Source: Perlabentimonas sp034003245 (lineage in GTDB: Bacteria > Bacteroidota > Bacteroidia > Bacteroidales > Tenuifilaceae). From it: 64,000 nucleotides of DNA. The translations under genes were made by a program, and so were the position numbers. Under the pieces are notes generated by a model. It was not told the origin of the DNA. It saw only the letters and a program-made list of their open reading frames with translations, and ran no database searches. Positions 17,744 to 27,001 of the stretch are shown here, piece after piece; position 1 is the stretch's first letter; each line of letters starts with the position of its first letter. The stretch lies in assembly GCA_034003245.1 (NCBI GenBank), contig JAVEYY010000027.1, positions 1 through 64,000 on the forward strand. Direction: 5' to 3'.

Positions 17744-18400
17744 CTATTTTGATGGTTCGGCTTGGTGATTAACTGCAGTATTCTCAGGTTCGTCATGATC
17801 AAGTTCCTCCCAACCTGTTATCATGGCCTTAATTGCGGCCAACGGTTTATGGCCTGTGGTGGTAAGGTAAACGTGAGCAATTACAAAGGCTATTAGAGCA
17901 AATGCCCCAATGGTGTGTATAATTGCAACAACCCTTAGGTTTATCGCATCAATGGCCTGGATCTCGCCACCCGATGGGTACTTGTAGTAGTAGTAAAGAA
18001 ACCCGGTTACTATCTGAACCGGAATGGCAAAAATCTTTAATCCCAAGTAAACCAACCTTTGCAATGGATTAAACTTGTTGTAAACGGTTTTTTTGGTTGG
18101 ATGGGGCGCACCTTTAAATATTCCGGTGATATAGTACGCTATTTGCGCCTTTATAAATTTGGTTGTAGGGATGTATTGCCGCCACTCTCCGGTGGTGAAA
18201 TGCCAGAAAATGGCAAACACAATTAGCAAAACCAACGCCCAAAGGGCGTAGTTATGCCAACGCACGGCAGCATCGAAACCCAGTAGATTAAACGAGCCAT
18301 GAATCTCGAAACCTGTTACTGCTAAAAAAAGGATTAGGAAAGCCTGGCTCCAGTGCCAGAACCTCTCGAATATTTTATAAACATAAGTCTCTTTTGCCAT
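17744..18400 (-). CDS. cytochrome b561-like membrane subunit
   Basis: A 218-residue di-heme-type membrane cytochrome b of the Ni/Fe-hydrogenase/formate dehydrogenase gamma-like family. Four helices are visible, with histidines that could bind heme in ERFWHWSQ, RWHNYALW, FWHFTTG, IIHTIGAF and AHVYLTTTGH. It should carry electrons between the quinone pool and the periplasmic octaheme cytochrome encoded 24 bases upstream. The direction of electron flow cannot be told from sequence. Confidence 0.88.
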   Translation of the reverse strand: MAKETYVYKIFERFWHWSQAFLILFLAVTGFEIHGSFNLLGFDAAVRWHNYALWALVLLIVFAIFWHFTTGEWRQYIPTTKFIKAQIAYYITGIFKGAPHPTKKTVYNKFNPLQRLVYLGLKIFAIPVQIVTGFLYYYYKYPSGGEIQAIDAINLRVVAIIHTIGAFALIAFVIAHVYLTTTGHKPLAAIKAMITGWEELDHDEPENTAVNHQAEPSK

Positions 18401-18424
18401 CGTAGTAGTATTTCTGGTAAATAA

Positions 18425-20002
18425 CTAGTTCCGTTTGCGTGCCGAAATCACCCTTAGGGTTCCGTGAAAAAGAACTCCACTTAAAGTTCCTAGAATAAGG
18501 AGTATTCCAAGAATATCAACAGTTGCGCTCCTGTCGCGCCCTGGCATGTAAAAGTCTGTAAGGTTATGTAAACGCGATCCCTCACGGGCATGACAATCGG
18601 CACACGAAAGCGCCATCTCCTTGGGCGACACCATGTGCGAGATGGGTAAAAACATCTCGGTTTCAACAAACTCCCATTCCCCACTCCAGGGTAAACCTTC
18701 AAGTTTCATCCCCTCGGTTAGTGCGGCTTCCCAGTTAAAATCGACCCAAAGGCCACCCTTGCCGGGCTCCTTGTCCCATAATTTTGCTTTCAATACACGC
18801 TGATAATGTGGATCGAAAGGCTGCTTGCCCCTATGTATTTTCACAGGCCAAATCTGGGCTTTAGGATCAGTATAGTCGCCAAAAAGCGTGTTAATCTTCA
18901 CAGGAAATTCGGTTATTATATCGCTAACCAGCATATGATCGGCCTGGCCATTAAACCACACGTACTCGGGTTCGACATTTCTAGCCCAATGGGCCGTTCC
19001 TTTAATGGACTGGTACGAAATTCTACCTGTCGAGTCCATCATCTCGTAGGGTTTGCCATCCTGTAAGTCGCATGCGGTAGACCAGTCCCAGTACATTTTG
19101 GTAGGATTTACCTTAGCATATGTTGGAATATGACAGGTTTGACAAGCAATTTTAACAGTGTGCTCGTTAAGCTTGCTTATGGCATGGGGTGTGTCCCCGT
19201 GGCACTGGGAACAGGTTGCTCTATTGTAATCGTTGGATGCGGTTCCGTAGTAGCGCCCTAGCATTACATGGTTTTGCGTTTTGTGGCAATCGGTGCAGCT
19301 CATATTCATCCCCGCAAGATTCATGTGAACATCAACATCGCGAGTAGTATTCAGCAAAGCTTCCTCTAGATGGCCATGCTTAATATTATTTCCACCAGCG
19401 CTATAGAAATGACAATATCCGCAGTTATACTTGGTAGGCAACCCAACATTTGCCGCAATATGGTTATAGTTTGGGACAAAAGGCCCAGTAGTTGGCGGAT
19501 AGCCTGCTCCCCCGCTGGCCTTCTCGTAGGATTTGGTGTTATCGTGGCAAATAAGGCAGTCCATATTGCGCTGCTGGGTAAAATCGAATTCAGTTTGTCC
19601 CCAGCCATAGCCCGCATGGCACTTGTTGCAGCTTGCCTCGCTACCTCCAATTCCAGTGCAAAAATTATTTACAAGATTTTTTTTACCCAAGTACACTACA
19701 CCTCGTCCCTCGATAAACGCCTCGCGCTCCCACAACCAGTGATGGTTTGTTAGCAACTCTTTCCCTCGCTCGGTGTGACACGACAGGCAAGTCTCTGTTA
19801 CCTGCTGGGGTTGGGTGAACTGTTTTTGCAGCTCGGCAAACTGGCTATGATCGACTGCCTTTTGGGGGCGATTTTTAACCTCTAACTTAAGCGCCTCCAG
19901 AACTGCTGGATCCATTTGCTTTGGCTTGTCAAGAACAGCAATGGCGATAAAAATCTGTGGAATTAGCACAATGGCCAAAAAGGGGATTAACTTGTTTTTC
20001 AT
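18425..20002 (-). CDS. octaheme c-type cytochrome, tetrathionate reductase (OTR) family
   Basis: Periplasmic multiheme cytochrome with exactly eight CxxCH heme sites: CLSCH, CNKCH, CLICH, CGYCH, CTDCH, CSQCH, CQTCH and CADCH. The arrangement and length (525 residues) fit the octaheme tetrathionate reductase family, whose Shewanella member reduces tetrathionate, nitrite and hydroxylamine in vitro. An N-terminal signal anchor (LIPFLAIVLIPQIFIAIAV) and a C-terminal membrane helix (ILGILLILGTLSGVLF) attach it to the membrane. The ATG at 20002 is preferred over an upstream TTG. It is the first gene of the cytochrome-sulfur run. Substrate in this organism is not proven; sulfur chemistry is suggested by the neighbours. 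Confidence 0.92.
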   Translation of the reverse strand: MKNKLIPFLAIVLIPQIFIAIAVLDKPKQMDPAVLEALKLEVKNRPQKAVDHSQFAELQKQFTQPQQVTETCLSCHTERGKELLTNHHWLWEREAFIEGRGVVYLGKKNLVNNFCTGIGGSEASCNKCHAGYGWGQTEFDFTQQRNMDCLICHDNTKSYEKASGGAGYPPTTGPFVPNYNHIAANVGLPTKYNCGYCHFYSAGGNNIKHGHLEEALLNTTRDVDVHMNLAGMNMSCTDCHKTQNHVMLGRYYGTASNDYNRATCSQCHGDTPHAISKLNEHTVKIACQTCHIPTYAKVNPTKMYWDWSTACDLQDGKPYEMMDSTGRISYQSIKGTAHWARNVEPEYVWFNGQADHMLVSDIITEFPVKINTLFGDYTDPKAQIWPVKIHRGKQPFDPHYQRVLKAKLWDKEPGKGGLWVDFNWEAALTEGMKLEGLPWSGEWEFVETEMFLPISHMVSPKEMALSCADCHAREGSRLHNLTDFYMPGRDRSATVDILGILLILGTLSGVLFHGTLRVISARKRN

Positions 20003-20027
20003 TAGATACAAGTTTGGTTATTCTTCG

Positions 20028-20052
20028 AGTTGTAACAACTTATGCAAATATA
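20028..20052 (-). promoter_or_regulatory. promoter and palindrome of the cytochrome-sulfur operon
   Basis: On the minus strand TATATTTG (20045-20052) is a perfect TAnnTTTG -7 box. Immediately downstream, covering the expected transcription start, is the inverted repeat AGTTGT-A-ACAACT (20028-20040). The start codon follows at 20002. This is a plausible operator for a regulator of the operon; no regulator gene lies next to it. Confidence 0.55.
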
Positions 20053-20152
20053 TCGAAATATAGAGACATTAGGTTTCAGCTGTAATCAAAAAAAGTGGGT
20101 GGCCAAAGAATTTAGAACGATTTTAAACACATAAACTACAAAAGGATTCCAA

Positions 20153-21346
20153 CTAGTATAGCAAACCCATGAGCCAAAGAGGAATTCGATTTGCAGAACC
20201 AATCTCATATCCATCTATAAGGGTATAATAATCACCTCCCGATTTTGGCTTTCGAACCCGACGAGCAGCTTGAGGAATGGCGATTCGCCATTGCCCATCT
20301 ACATCTATCATATTATGCTGCACAAGCTGTACTGAAAATAATGCCGATAGCAAGCTAACGGCCAGATTGGAAACCAGGGTATCACGGCTTGGCTGGATAA
20401 AGCCAAAAAGCTGCGCTAGATTTGGATTTCCAAGGTACACCCTCTCGGGCTTTTGAAGAATGCTTACATTCTCGCCCGATGGATACAATAAGCTGATTAG
20501 CTTGGTGCGTTCGAGATGAAAAAAGTAACCAATAAGCGTATTCCGGTGAACCCCAATGGTCTCGCTAATTTTTACCAAATTTGGCTTGAAAGGGGCATTT
20601 TGCGCAATAATATTTACTAGCTGCTTTATCTTGTAAGTATTTCGCGAATCATAACCCTCAAGGTAGTTCATATCAACTTCGATAGTTTCCTGAACAATAG
20701 CCTCGAGTTTTCTTTTAAACGACTCATATCCGGCTGCACGAATTGGATAGAAGCCCTTGGTGAAATAATCGTTTAGATGAAGTGTTGGATTTAATCCGGG
20801 AACAAGTTCTGTTGCAATCTCAATATGCTTCCGAAGTATGGTTTGCAAATCTACTCGGGGAATTTGGGCAATACCCTCAAGCGCAAGATACTCCCGGAAA
20901 GAGAGGGTTGTAAGGTTAAAAATATGTGCTCGTTGGCTAAGGTTGGCGTAATGCTTCACCATCTCAATTATTGACGAACCAGCAAAAGTGACCTTAATGT
21001 CGGGTAGGGTTTCGTAAATGTTTTTTAGTTCAAGCGACCATTGTGGATGCTTGTGAATATCGTCGATAAACAGGTGACGGCCACCTTTACTTCGGAATTC
21101 AGAGGCAAACTGTCGAAGCGATTGACCTGCCAGGTAAATATCGTCCATCAAGAAGTAGAGCGCTTGGGGATCGCCCCCATACTGAGATTTGGCCTGTTGC
21201 AAAAGCATGGTTGTTTTCCCAACGCCTCTTGGCCCAATCAGGCCAATTAATCGATTTGTCCAGTCAATATCGTGGCTTAAAGCCCTAGTAAAAACTGTTG
21301 GCACCTCGCTAATAAGGTGGTTCGACTTCAACCTTAATTGTTCCAT
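20153..21346 (-). CDS. AAA_14/DUF4143-type ATP-binding protein
   Basis: A 397-residue P-loop ATPase with Walker A GPRGVGKTT near residue 40 and Walker B HLFIDDIHK near residue 95, followed by the sensor-like FAGSSIIEM. The C-terminal half is the winged-helix plus DUF4143 region, with KISETIGVHRNTLIGYFFHL and the usual last residues IPLWLMGLLY. The FEVGGK-type nuclease-like core normally found shortly before that end is not recognisable here. Such proteins are common in Bacteroidetes and their role is unknown. It stands alone between the cytochrome operon and a histidine kinase. Confidence 0.8.
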   Translation of the reverse strand: MEQLRLKSNHLISEVPTVFTRALSHDIDWTNRLIGLIGPRGVGKTTMLLQQAKSQYGGDPQALYFLMDDIYLAGQSLRQFASEFRSKGGRHLFIDDIHKHPQWSLELKNIYETLPDIKVTFAGSSIIEMVKHYANLSQRAHIFNLTTLSFREYLALEGIAQIPRVDLQTILRKHIEIATELVPGLNPTLHLNDYFTKGFYPIRAAGYESFKRKLEAIVQETIEVDMNYLEGYDSRNTYKIKQLVNIIAQNAPFKPNLVKISETIGVHRNTLIGYFFHLERTKLISLLYPSGENVSILQKPERVYLGNPNLAQLFGFIQPSRDTLVSNLAVSLLSALFSVQLVQHNMIDVDGQWRIAIPQAARRVRKPKSGGDYYTLIDGYEIGSANRIPLWLMGLLY

Positions 21347-21434
21347 TGCATTTTTGTTTTAGCAAATATAAATTATTTTTGCATAAAACCAAGAGCACAA
21401 ACATTGTATTTTAGATGCAGTCAATAAAGACCCT

Positions 21435-23999
21435 TTAACCCGTTTTTACCCTGATCCTATCAATATCTTTCTTGAGCATAGTTTGAACACGTTCAACCTC
21501 AGAACAAATCTCGGCAACATACAGTTCAATTCTGGTGTCATCATTCTTCAGGGGATCGATACGCTCTAACTCCTCAAGGGTAGCGGCAATTCCCTCGACC
21601 TTAAGCTGACGGAAGGCCGATTTCATCTTATGCGCCACCTCGCCTACACCTTTCCAGTTCTTCTGTTCTACAAACATCAGCAAATACTTTACATTTGCCC
21701 CGGAATTATCAATAAAAGACTGCAAAATTTCACACATTGACTCATCGTCGTCGCCTGCAAAGCGACGGATCTCAGAAATATCGTACCCCTCAACCCGATC
21801 GGCCGAAGGTAGGGAAGTGTTTTTTATGGCTTCATGGCCAACAATGGGGGCAATTATGTTATACAAGTCGAACTCGTTAAAGGGCTTGGTAAGCGCACTA
21901 TGGAATCCCGCTTCGGAGTAATACTTTTTTCGGTTTGCAGTGCTATTTGCTGTAAGTGCAACCACAAACGGAGCGTTTGAAAGATTCATCTCTGCGATAC
22001 GCTTCACCAGATCAATTCCGCTCATCTGCGGCATTTGAATGTCGGTGAGAACTATTGTTGGGCAGGCTTGCTCTATTCCCTTCAACGCATCGAGGGGATT
22101 ACTATAAACCTGAGGCGAAACGCCTAGGGCTTTAAGCATTTCAGAAACGAGCAATTGGCTTATTGGGTCGTCATCAACCACAGTTATGCTCAGATCATGT
22201 GGTAATTGAGGCGTTTTCGCATCCTTCGCGGTATTGCTCTCCTGTTGCTGATCAACTGCCACAGGATACTCTATGTTAACTGTAAACGTGGTGCCTTTGC
22301 CCACCTCGCTCTCAACGCTAATGCTACCTCCTTGAAGTTCAACCAACTTTTTAACAATTGTGAGTCCAAGACCCGTTCCCCCGTACAATCGGGTTGTACT
22401 TGCATCAACCTGGCTAAACTGCTCAAAGATAGCATCGATACTCTCCTTGGGGATTCCGATTCCCGAATCGATTATCTGGAACTGGCATGATATTTTATCC
22501 TGAACCTGATGATGTGTTAGGCGAACGGTAACGCTTCCTTTTTGAGTAAACTTGATAGCATTGCCAATAAGATTTAGCATTACCTGCTTGAGCCTAAATG
22601 GATCGCCCTTTACCCATAGCCCAAGGCTCTGGTTATGCTCCACTTTGAGCGCAATTCCCTTATCTTGTGCCTTAACCAGTAGCGTATCGGCGGCTTCCTT
22701 AGCAATCACTGAGGGATTAAAAGGAATGCTCTCAAACCGCAGAAAGCCCCCCTCAATTTTTGTGAGGTCCAAAATGTCGTTAACTATATCGAGTAGATGC
22801 TGAGAGGACTTGCTCATTGACTGAGCAATAAACTCCTGTTTGGGATTAAGTTCTGTTTTCTTTAGCTGATTCGAAAGGCCTACTATGGCGCTAAGTGGAG
22901 TGCGAATCTCGTGATTCATGTTGGCCAAAAACTCTTCCTTAACTTTAAGCAACTTTTCGGCTAGCTGCTTAGCAGCTAGTAATTTATTTCGATAGAAGTT
23001 TGCCTTTGTTATATCCCTAAATATTAGCCATGTGAAAAAGATAACCATTAAGAAGGCGGCTCCACCCATGGTGAGCAGAAGAATGGTTGAACTCCGTATG
23101 GTTGCCTCAACCTCCTCGGCCATCTGGATTGAGTTCATTAGCTCCTCTCGCTCAAGCAATGAGACTACGGTTCTAATCTGATCCATTATCTCCTTGTCAC
23201 TTTTAAGAATCTCCAGTTCCTTAGCGCTAATGTTGTAGAGCGACATCTCCTGCTGAGTTTGAATCTCGGTAAGGATTTTTATCACCTCGTTTAATATACT
23301 ATCGGATGGGGATAGAACAGAGCGTTTCAGGGTGTCAACCTGTGTCTCAACATCTACTATAAGCTTTGATATGATACTATCGGTTGGCTCCTTTCGGCTG
23401 AACCATCTAAAAAAACGACTAAAGGAACTCTGCGAACTCTCATCGGGAACCTTGCTGATGACAGAATCGCGCCGCGAGGTTTTGGTTGTGGTTACACTTG
23501 TGATAACAGCTGCCTCCTTTAGGGAGTCTATCTGAATATTCTCGACCTGCTCGAGGGCTTGCTGGTAAAAACTTGAGGTTTGATCGTTACGTTTTAAGGC
23601 CACCAACTCGTTTAGGACACGTCGTTTTCGGGTAAGCAAATTCTGAATAAATCGGATTTTCTCGGCTTGAACCGGATAGTCATCGACAAGGGTAAGAAGC
23701 GTGTCAACCTTGCTGTTAATACTACCCATAAATGAGAGGTACAGAGTAAGGTAGCTCTCATTCTGTGTAAGTGTATAGGTTCTAATGTTGCTTTCGGCTT
23801 CGTAAATATCGGTAAGTATGGAGTTTAGGCTTATTAGCTTTTTGCTGGGTTCGGAAAATGATTGGCGTGTTTGTGTAAGGTCAACAAAACCCTTGAAAGT
23901 AACAAATAGTGCAGCACTAGCTATACTAAATACAATCAGAAAGCCAAAGAAAACTTTGGGCTTTATCCACTCCTTCCTAATCCTGTCACTTGGTTTCAT
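21435..23999 (-). CDS. hybrid sensor histidine kinase with REC and HPt domains
   Basis: Membrane phosphorelay kinase of 854 residues. Two membrane helices flank a long helical periplasmic sensor that resembles a CHASE3-type domain (LNSILTDIYEAESNIRTYTL). The phospho-accepting histidine lies in EFLANMNHEIRTPLSAIVG, followed by an ATPase domain (DSGIGIPKE, GGTGLGLTI). Then come a receiver domain with aspartate in IVLTDIQMPQ and a C-terminal HPt domain with histidine in VAHKMKSAF. The frame opens at a TTG (24041), but the ATG at 23999 (MKPSDRIRK) is the better start. Its output regulator is not in the window. Confidence 0.93.
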   Translation of the reverse strand: MKPSDRIRKEWIKPKVFFGFLIVFSIASAALFVTFKGFVDLTQTRQSFSEPSKKLISLNSILTDIYEAESNIRTYTLTQNESYLTLYLSFMGSINSKVDTLLTLVDDYPVQAEKIRFIQNLLTRKRRVLNELVALKRNDQTSSFYQQALEQVENIQIDSLKEAAVITSVTTTKTSRRDSVISKVPDESSQSSFSRFFRWFSRKEPTDSIISKLIVDVETQVDTLKRSVLSPSDSILNEVIKILTEIQTQQEMSLYNISAKELEILKSDKEIMDQIRTVVSLLEREELMNSIQMAEEVEATIRSSTILLLTMGGAAFLMVIFFTWLIFRDITKANFYRNKLLAAKQLAEKLLKVKEEFLANMNHEIRTPLSAIVGLSNQLKKTELNPKQEFIAQSMSKSSQHLLDIVNDILDLTKIEGGFLRFESIPFNPSVIAKEAADTLLVKAQDKGIALKVEHNQSLGLWVKGDPFRLKQVMLNLIGNAIKFTQKGSVTVRLTHHQVQDKISCQFQIIDSGIGIPKESIDAIFEQFSQVDASTTRLYGGTGLGLTIVKKLVELQGGSISVESEVGKGTTFTVNIEYPVAVDQQQESNTAKDAKTPQLPHDLSITVVDDDPISQLLVSEMLKALGVSPQVYSNPLDALKGIEQACPTIVLTDIQMPQMSGIDLVKRIAEMNLSNAPFVVALTANSTANRKKYYSEAGFHSALTKPFNEFDLYNIIAPIVGHEAIKNTSLPSADRVEGYDISEIRRFAGDDDESMCEILQSFIDNSGANVKYLLMFVEQKNWKGVGEVAHKMKSAFRQLKVEGIAATLEELERIDPLKNDDTRIELYVAEICSEVERVQTMLKKDIDRIRVKTG

Positions 24000-24043
24000 A
24001 TCAAAAAAGCTGAAGCTGTTTTTTAATGGCCTAAAGGCCAATT

Positions 24044-24111
24044 ATAATGCATTATGGCATTCAATGTAAGCCTTTTCTAAATCTATACCAAAATCAACCG
24101 TAATGCATTAT
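24044..24111. promoter_or_regulatory. paired TAATGCATTA palindromes upstream of the kinase
   Basis: ATAATGCATTAT (24044-24055) is a perfect 12-base palindrome, and TAATGCATTA recurs at 24101-24110. The centres are 56 bases apart in the leader of the hybrid kinase gene. Repetition of the same palindrome in one upstream region suggests a protein-binding site, but no regulator is identified. Confidence 0.4.
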
Positions 24112-24207
24112 TGGTCTGATTATGTAGGCTTTAACTGATTCTGTGTAAGAATTAGATTGATGATAAAGCGGGTAATAATATCAACAAACTGAGATAACTG
24201 TATTGTA

Positions 24208-26697
24208 CTATGCTAAAACTGGTTTGCTCAGATAGTGCGCAACCATACGAAGAAAATCGTCCGGGTCTAGCGGTTTGGGTATATAATCATCGCAACCAGC
24301 ATTTATGCATTTCTCCCTGTCGTAACTCATTGCGTTGGCGGTTTGCGCAATAATGGTCATTGCCGGATTGTTCCTTTTAATATGTGCTGTTGCCTCGTAA
24401 CCATCGATGAACGGTAGTCGCATATCCATTATAATAAGGTCGATATCCTCTCGGAGCTGAGCTATCTCAATGGCGTCCTCGCCATTTTTGGCATGGATTA
24501 ACTTGGCGTCGGTACTCTTAAGAAGAGCCTCGATATACTGATAGCTAATAAGGTCGTCCTCAACAATAAGGATAACCTTGCCGCTAAATGAAAGGCTTTG
24601 CATGGTAACCGACGATCGGGAAACGTACTGCGATGAAGCAGACATTCCGGGCTCGTAAGGAATAGTGAAGTAGAAGGTTGATCCAAGATCAACCTGCGAC
24701 TCGAACCAAATTCGGCCATTAAGCAGCTCGAGCAAGCCTTTGCAGATGGTAAGTCCAAGGCCAGCGCCCTTTTTGAGGTATGGATCATCATCATCCTTGT
24801 GCTTAATTCGGCTAAAAATTTTATCCTTACTTTCGAGTGGAATACCAACACCCGTGTCCTTAACAAAAAACTTAATGGTGTTGTTGGGTAAAAGATCGTA
24901 GCCGTACTCCACATACCCCGCAGGGGTAAACTTAAATGCATTATCGAGCAAATTGGTGATAATCTGTTCAATCCGGTTGGGATCGGCTGTGATAAAACTA
25001 CGGGAATCGCTAAGCGACAACTTTAACCGCAGCTCCACGTTAGCCATTTTTCGGTCATACTCATCGGAGTTGAACATAGTGTAAAGGTCGTACAAAAGCT
25101 GGTTGAGGTTAAACGAGGTGGGTCTAATCTGCACTTGCCCGGAGTCGATAAGTGAGATGTTGATAATGTCGTTAATTATCTGTAGAAGATTTCGCCCTCG
25201 ACGAACAATTAAATCCATATACTGTTTCCTCTCGCTATCGGTTAACGAGTTGTCGACAAGTAATCTAGTAAAACCCAAAATGCCATTAAGCGGGGTTCGG
25301 ATCTCGTGACTCATATTGGCCAGAAAGGTTGACTTTAGCTTGTCGCTCTCCTGCGCCTTATGCAGCGTGGAGAGTAGATCCTGCGTACGGCTCTCCACAA
25401 TTGTCTCGAGATGTGTGTTAAGATTGTTCAACTCGTTGTTTGCCTTTTCAAGTTCTAATCTTCTCTTTCGAAGACGGCGAATAAACAGCAAAGAGGCCAT
25501 CAGTAGCACAAATAAGGAGATAGCCAGCATGGCAATGGCATACTGTAAAATTAAGGATTTTTGATTCTTTGTTTTTTCAAGATCGAGCTTTACCTCAAGC
25601 AGTGCCTTCTCCTGCTCAACTCGTTCGCTCTCATACATAAAGGAGAACTCTGCCACTTGGTTGGAAATGCTCTCGTTGAAAAAGGTTTCGTACTTAGCCA
25701 CATAGTCGGAAAGCACTTCGTGGGCTTTCGAAAAATTACGTACAGCAGAGTGGTAGTCGGAAAGTGTTTTGAGATATGCAAGGGCCTGAGTACTGCTCTC
25801 GTCGAAGTTTATGAACTGTTCTGCCCTTTTAAGATACGTGTATGCCCAAGGCGCATTACCCATTTTAAGATATAGTGAGGCAATGCTCGTGTAGGTTTCG
25901 GATAAACCAAAATTATTCCTTTTTAATTTATGGTATTGAGCTGCATGCTCAAAGTTTGTAAGGGCTTTGGGGAAATCGCCTGTTTTTGTATATAGTCGAC
26001 CAAGGTTAACATATGTACTAGCCATACCGGCGGTATCCTTCACTGAGGCTTTAACAGCAATTGACTCCTCAAAGTATTTTATTGCACCGGAAAAATCGTC
26101 TAATTCCATAAGGATAAGCCCCATGTTGTTTAGGGTAAAGGAAATGCCGGTGGTGTAGTTTACCTTACGAGCCAGCATGTTGCTTAGTTGATAGGTAGAG
26201 TAAGCCGCATCGAACTGGTTTATGGCCCTAAAGCACATGGCCAAATTGTTTAGGGTAGAGGCAATGGTTAAGGTATCGCCAAGTTTCTCGCGGATATCAA
26301 GGGCTAGCTTTAGCGTTTCTATGGCTTTGCCATGCTGCCGAAGCTGTGTGTAGCAAACGCCCGAAAGGTTTAGCATTCGTGAATACTCTATGCTATCGCC
26401 TAGCACGCGGTAAGCTTGCGATGCTTGTTCGAACCTTGTTAAGGCTGATCGAAACTTATTCTGTTGGAAAAAACCTGTTGCAATCTCACTAAAAGCTTTT
26501 GCCCTTTGCCTTTCGGATAAGCTTGCTGCATGTTCAATTATGCGTTCACCCAGCACAACTTTCTGTTCCCCTTGGCTTAGTTGGCTTACCTCAAGCAACG
26601 AATCTATCTGAACCGAGGATAAACTCTGAGCTTGTGAATAGCCAGATATGCTTACTAGTAAACATATAGCCAAGTGTATGGGCGAAAATCGGATCAT
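24208..26697 (-). CDS. TPR-domain hybrid histidine kinase with receiver domain
   Basis: An 829-residue sensor kinase. A signal peptide (LAICLLVSISGYSQAQ) leads to a periplasmic array of about six tetratricopeptide repeats (residues 60-330). A coiled segment and one membrane helix (AIAMLAISLFVLLMASLLFI) follow. The kinase part has the histidine in FLANMSHEIRTPLNGILG and ATP-binding motifs DTGVGIP and GAGLGLTI. The final receiver domain carries its aspartate in LIIMDMRLPF. No HPt domain is present, unlike the neighbouring kinase, whose HPt could serve both. The gene ends about 170 bases upstream of that kinase's TTG. Confidence 0.93.
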   Translation of the reverse strand: MIRFSPIHLAICLLVSISGYSQAQSLSSVQIDSLLEVSQLSQGEQKVVLGERIIEHAASLSERQRAKAFSEIATGFFQQNKFRSALTRFEQASQAYRVLGDSIEYSRMLNLSGVCYTQLRQHGKAIETLKLALDIREKLGDTLTIASTLNNLAMCFRAINQFDAAYSTYQLSNMLARKVNYTTGISFTLNNMGLILMELDDFSGAIKYFEESIAVKASVKDTAGMASTYVNLGRLYTKTGDFPKALTNFEHAAQYHKLKRNNFGLSETYTSIASLYLKMGNAPWAYTYLKRAEQFINFDESSTQALAYLKTLSDYHSAVRNFSKAHEVLSDYVAKYETFFNESISNQVAEFSFMYESERVEQEKALLEVKLDLEKTKNQKSLILQYAIAMLAISLFVLLMASLLFIRRLRKRRLELEKANNELNNLNTHLETIVESRTQDLLSTLHKAQESDKLKSTFLANMSHEIRTPLNGILGFTRLLVDNSLTDSERKQYMDLIVRRGRNLLQIINDIINISLIDSGQVQIRPTSFNLNQLLYDLYTMFNSDEYDRKMANVELRLKLSLSDSRSFITADPNRIEQIITNLLDNAFKFTPAGYVEYGYDLLPNNTIKFFVKDTGVGIPLESKDKIFSRIKHKDDDDPYLKKGAGLGLTICKGLLELLNGRIWFESQVDLGSTFYFTIPYEPGMSASSQYVSRSSVTMQSLSFSGKVILIVEDDLISYQYIEALLKSTDAKLIHAKNGEDAIEIAQLREDIDLIIMDMRLPFIDGYEATAHIKRNNPAMTIIAQTANAMSYDREKCINAGCDDYIPKPLDPDDFLRMVAHYLSKPVLA

Positions 26698-27001
26698 ACA
26701 TAAACTTATTGTTACAAAAATAGCAATTATTAGAACATGGACTCTATTCCGTTAACCTTAAGATTACTCTTAAAAGGGTGATTAATGCCCATAAACATAG
26801 AGCGAATGGACTGTTTTTGCAGATCAAAATATAGATAAAACATACCTTCGATACCCCATCATTACGTTTTGAGCAAAAACACTTACCCAAACCTTGGTAA
26901 GTGAAATTCTAAATGTATCAACAGGGTTAACTGCATAACAAGCTACTGGCATTTACTAAATCCTAATAATCTTACTAAATTTGAAAACAAATTACAAAGC
27001 C
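26698..27001 (+). promoter_or_regulatory. divergent intergenic region with mscS promoter
   Basis: This 304-base gap separates two divergent genes. TAAATTTG at 26976-26983 is a perfect TAnnTTTG box 19 bases before the ATG of the channel gene, which argues against the in-frame TTG inside the box being the start. Nothing else stands out. Confidence 0.5.

Noticed and set aside
26981..27001. TTG start for the MscS protein
   Set aside because: The TTG is part of a TAAATTTG promoter box; the ATG at 27002 fits better.
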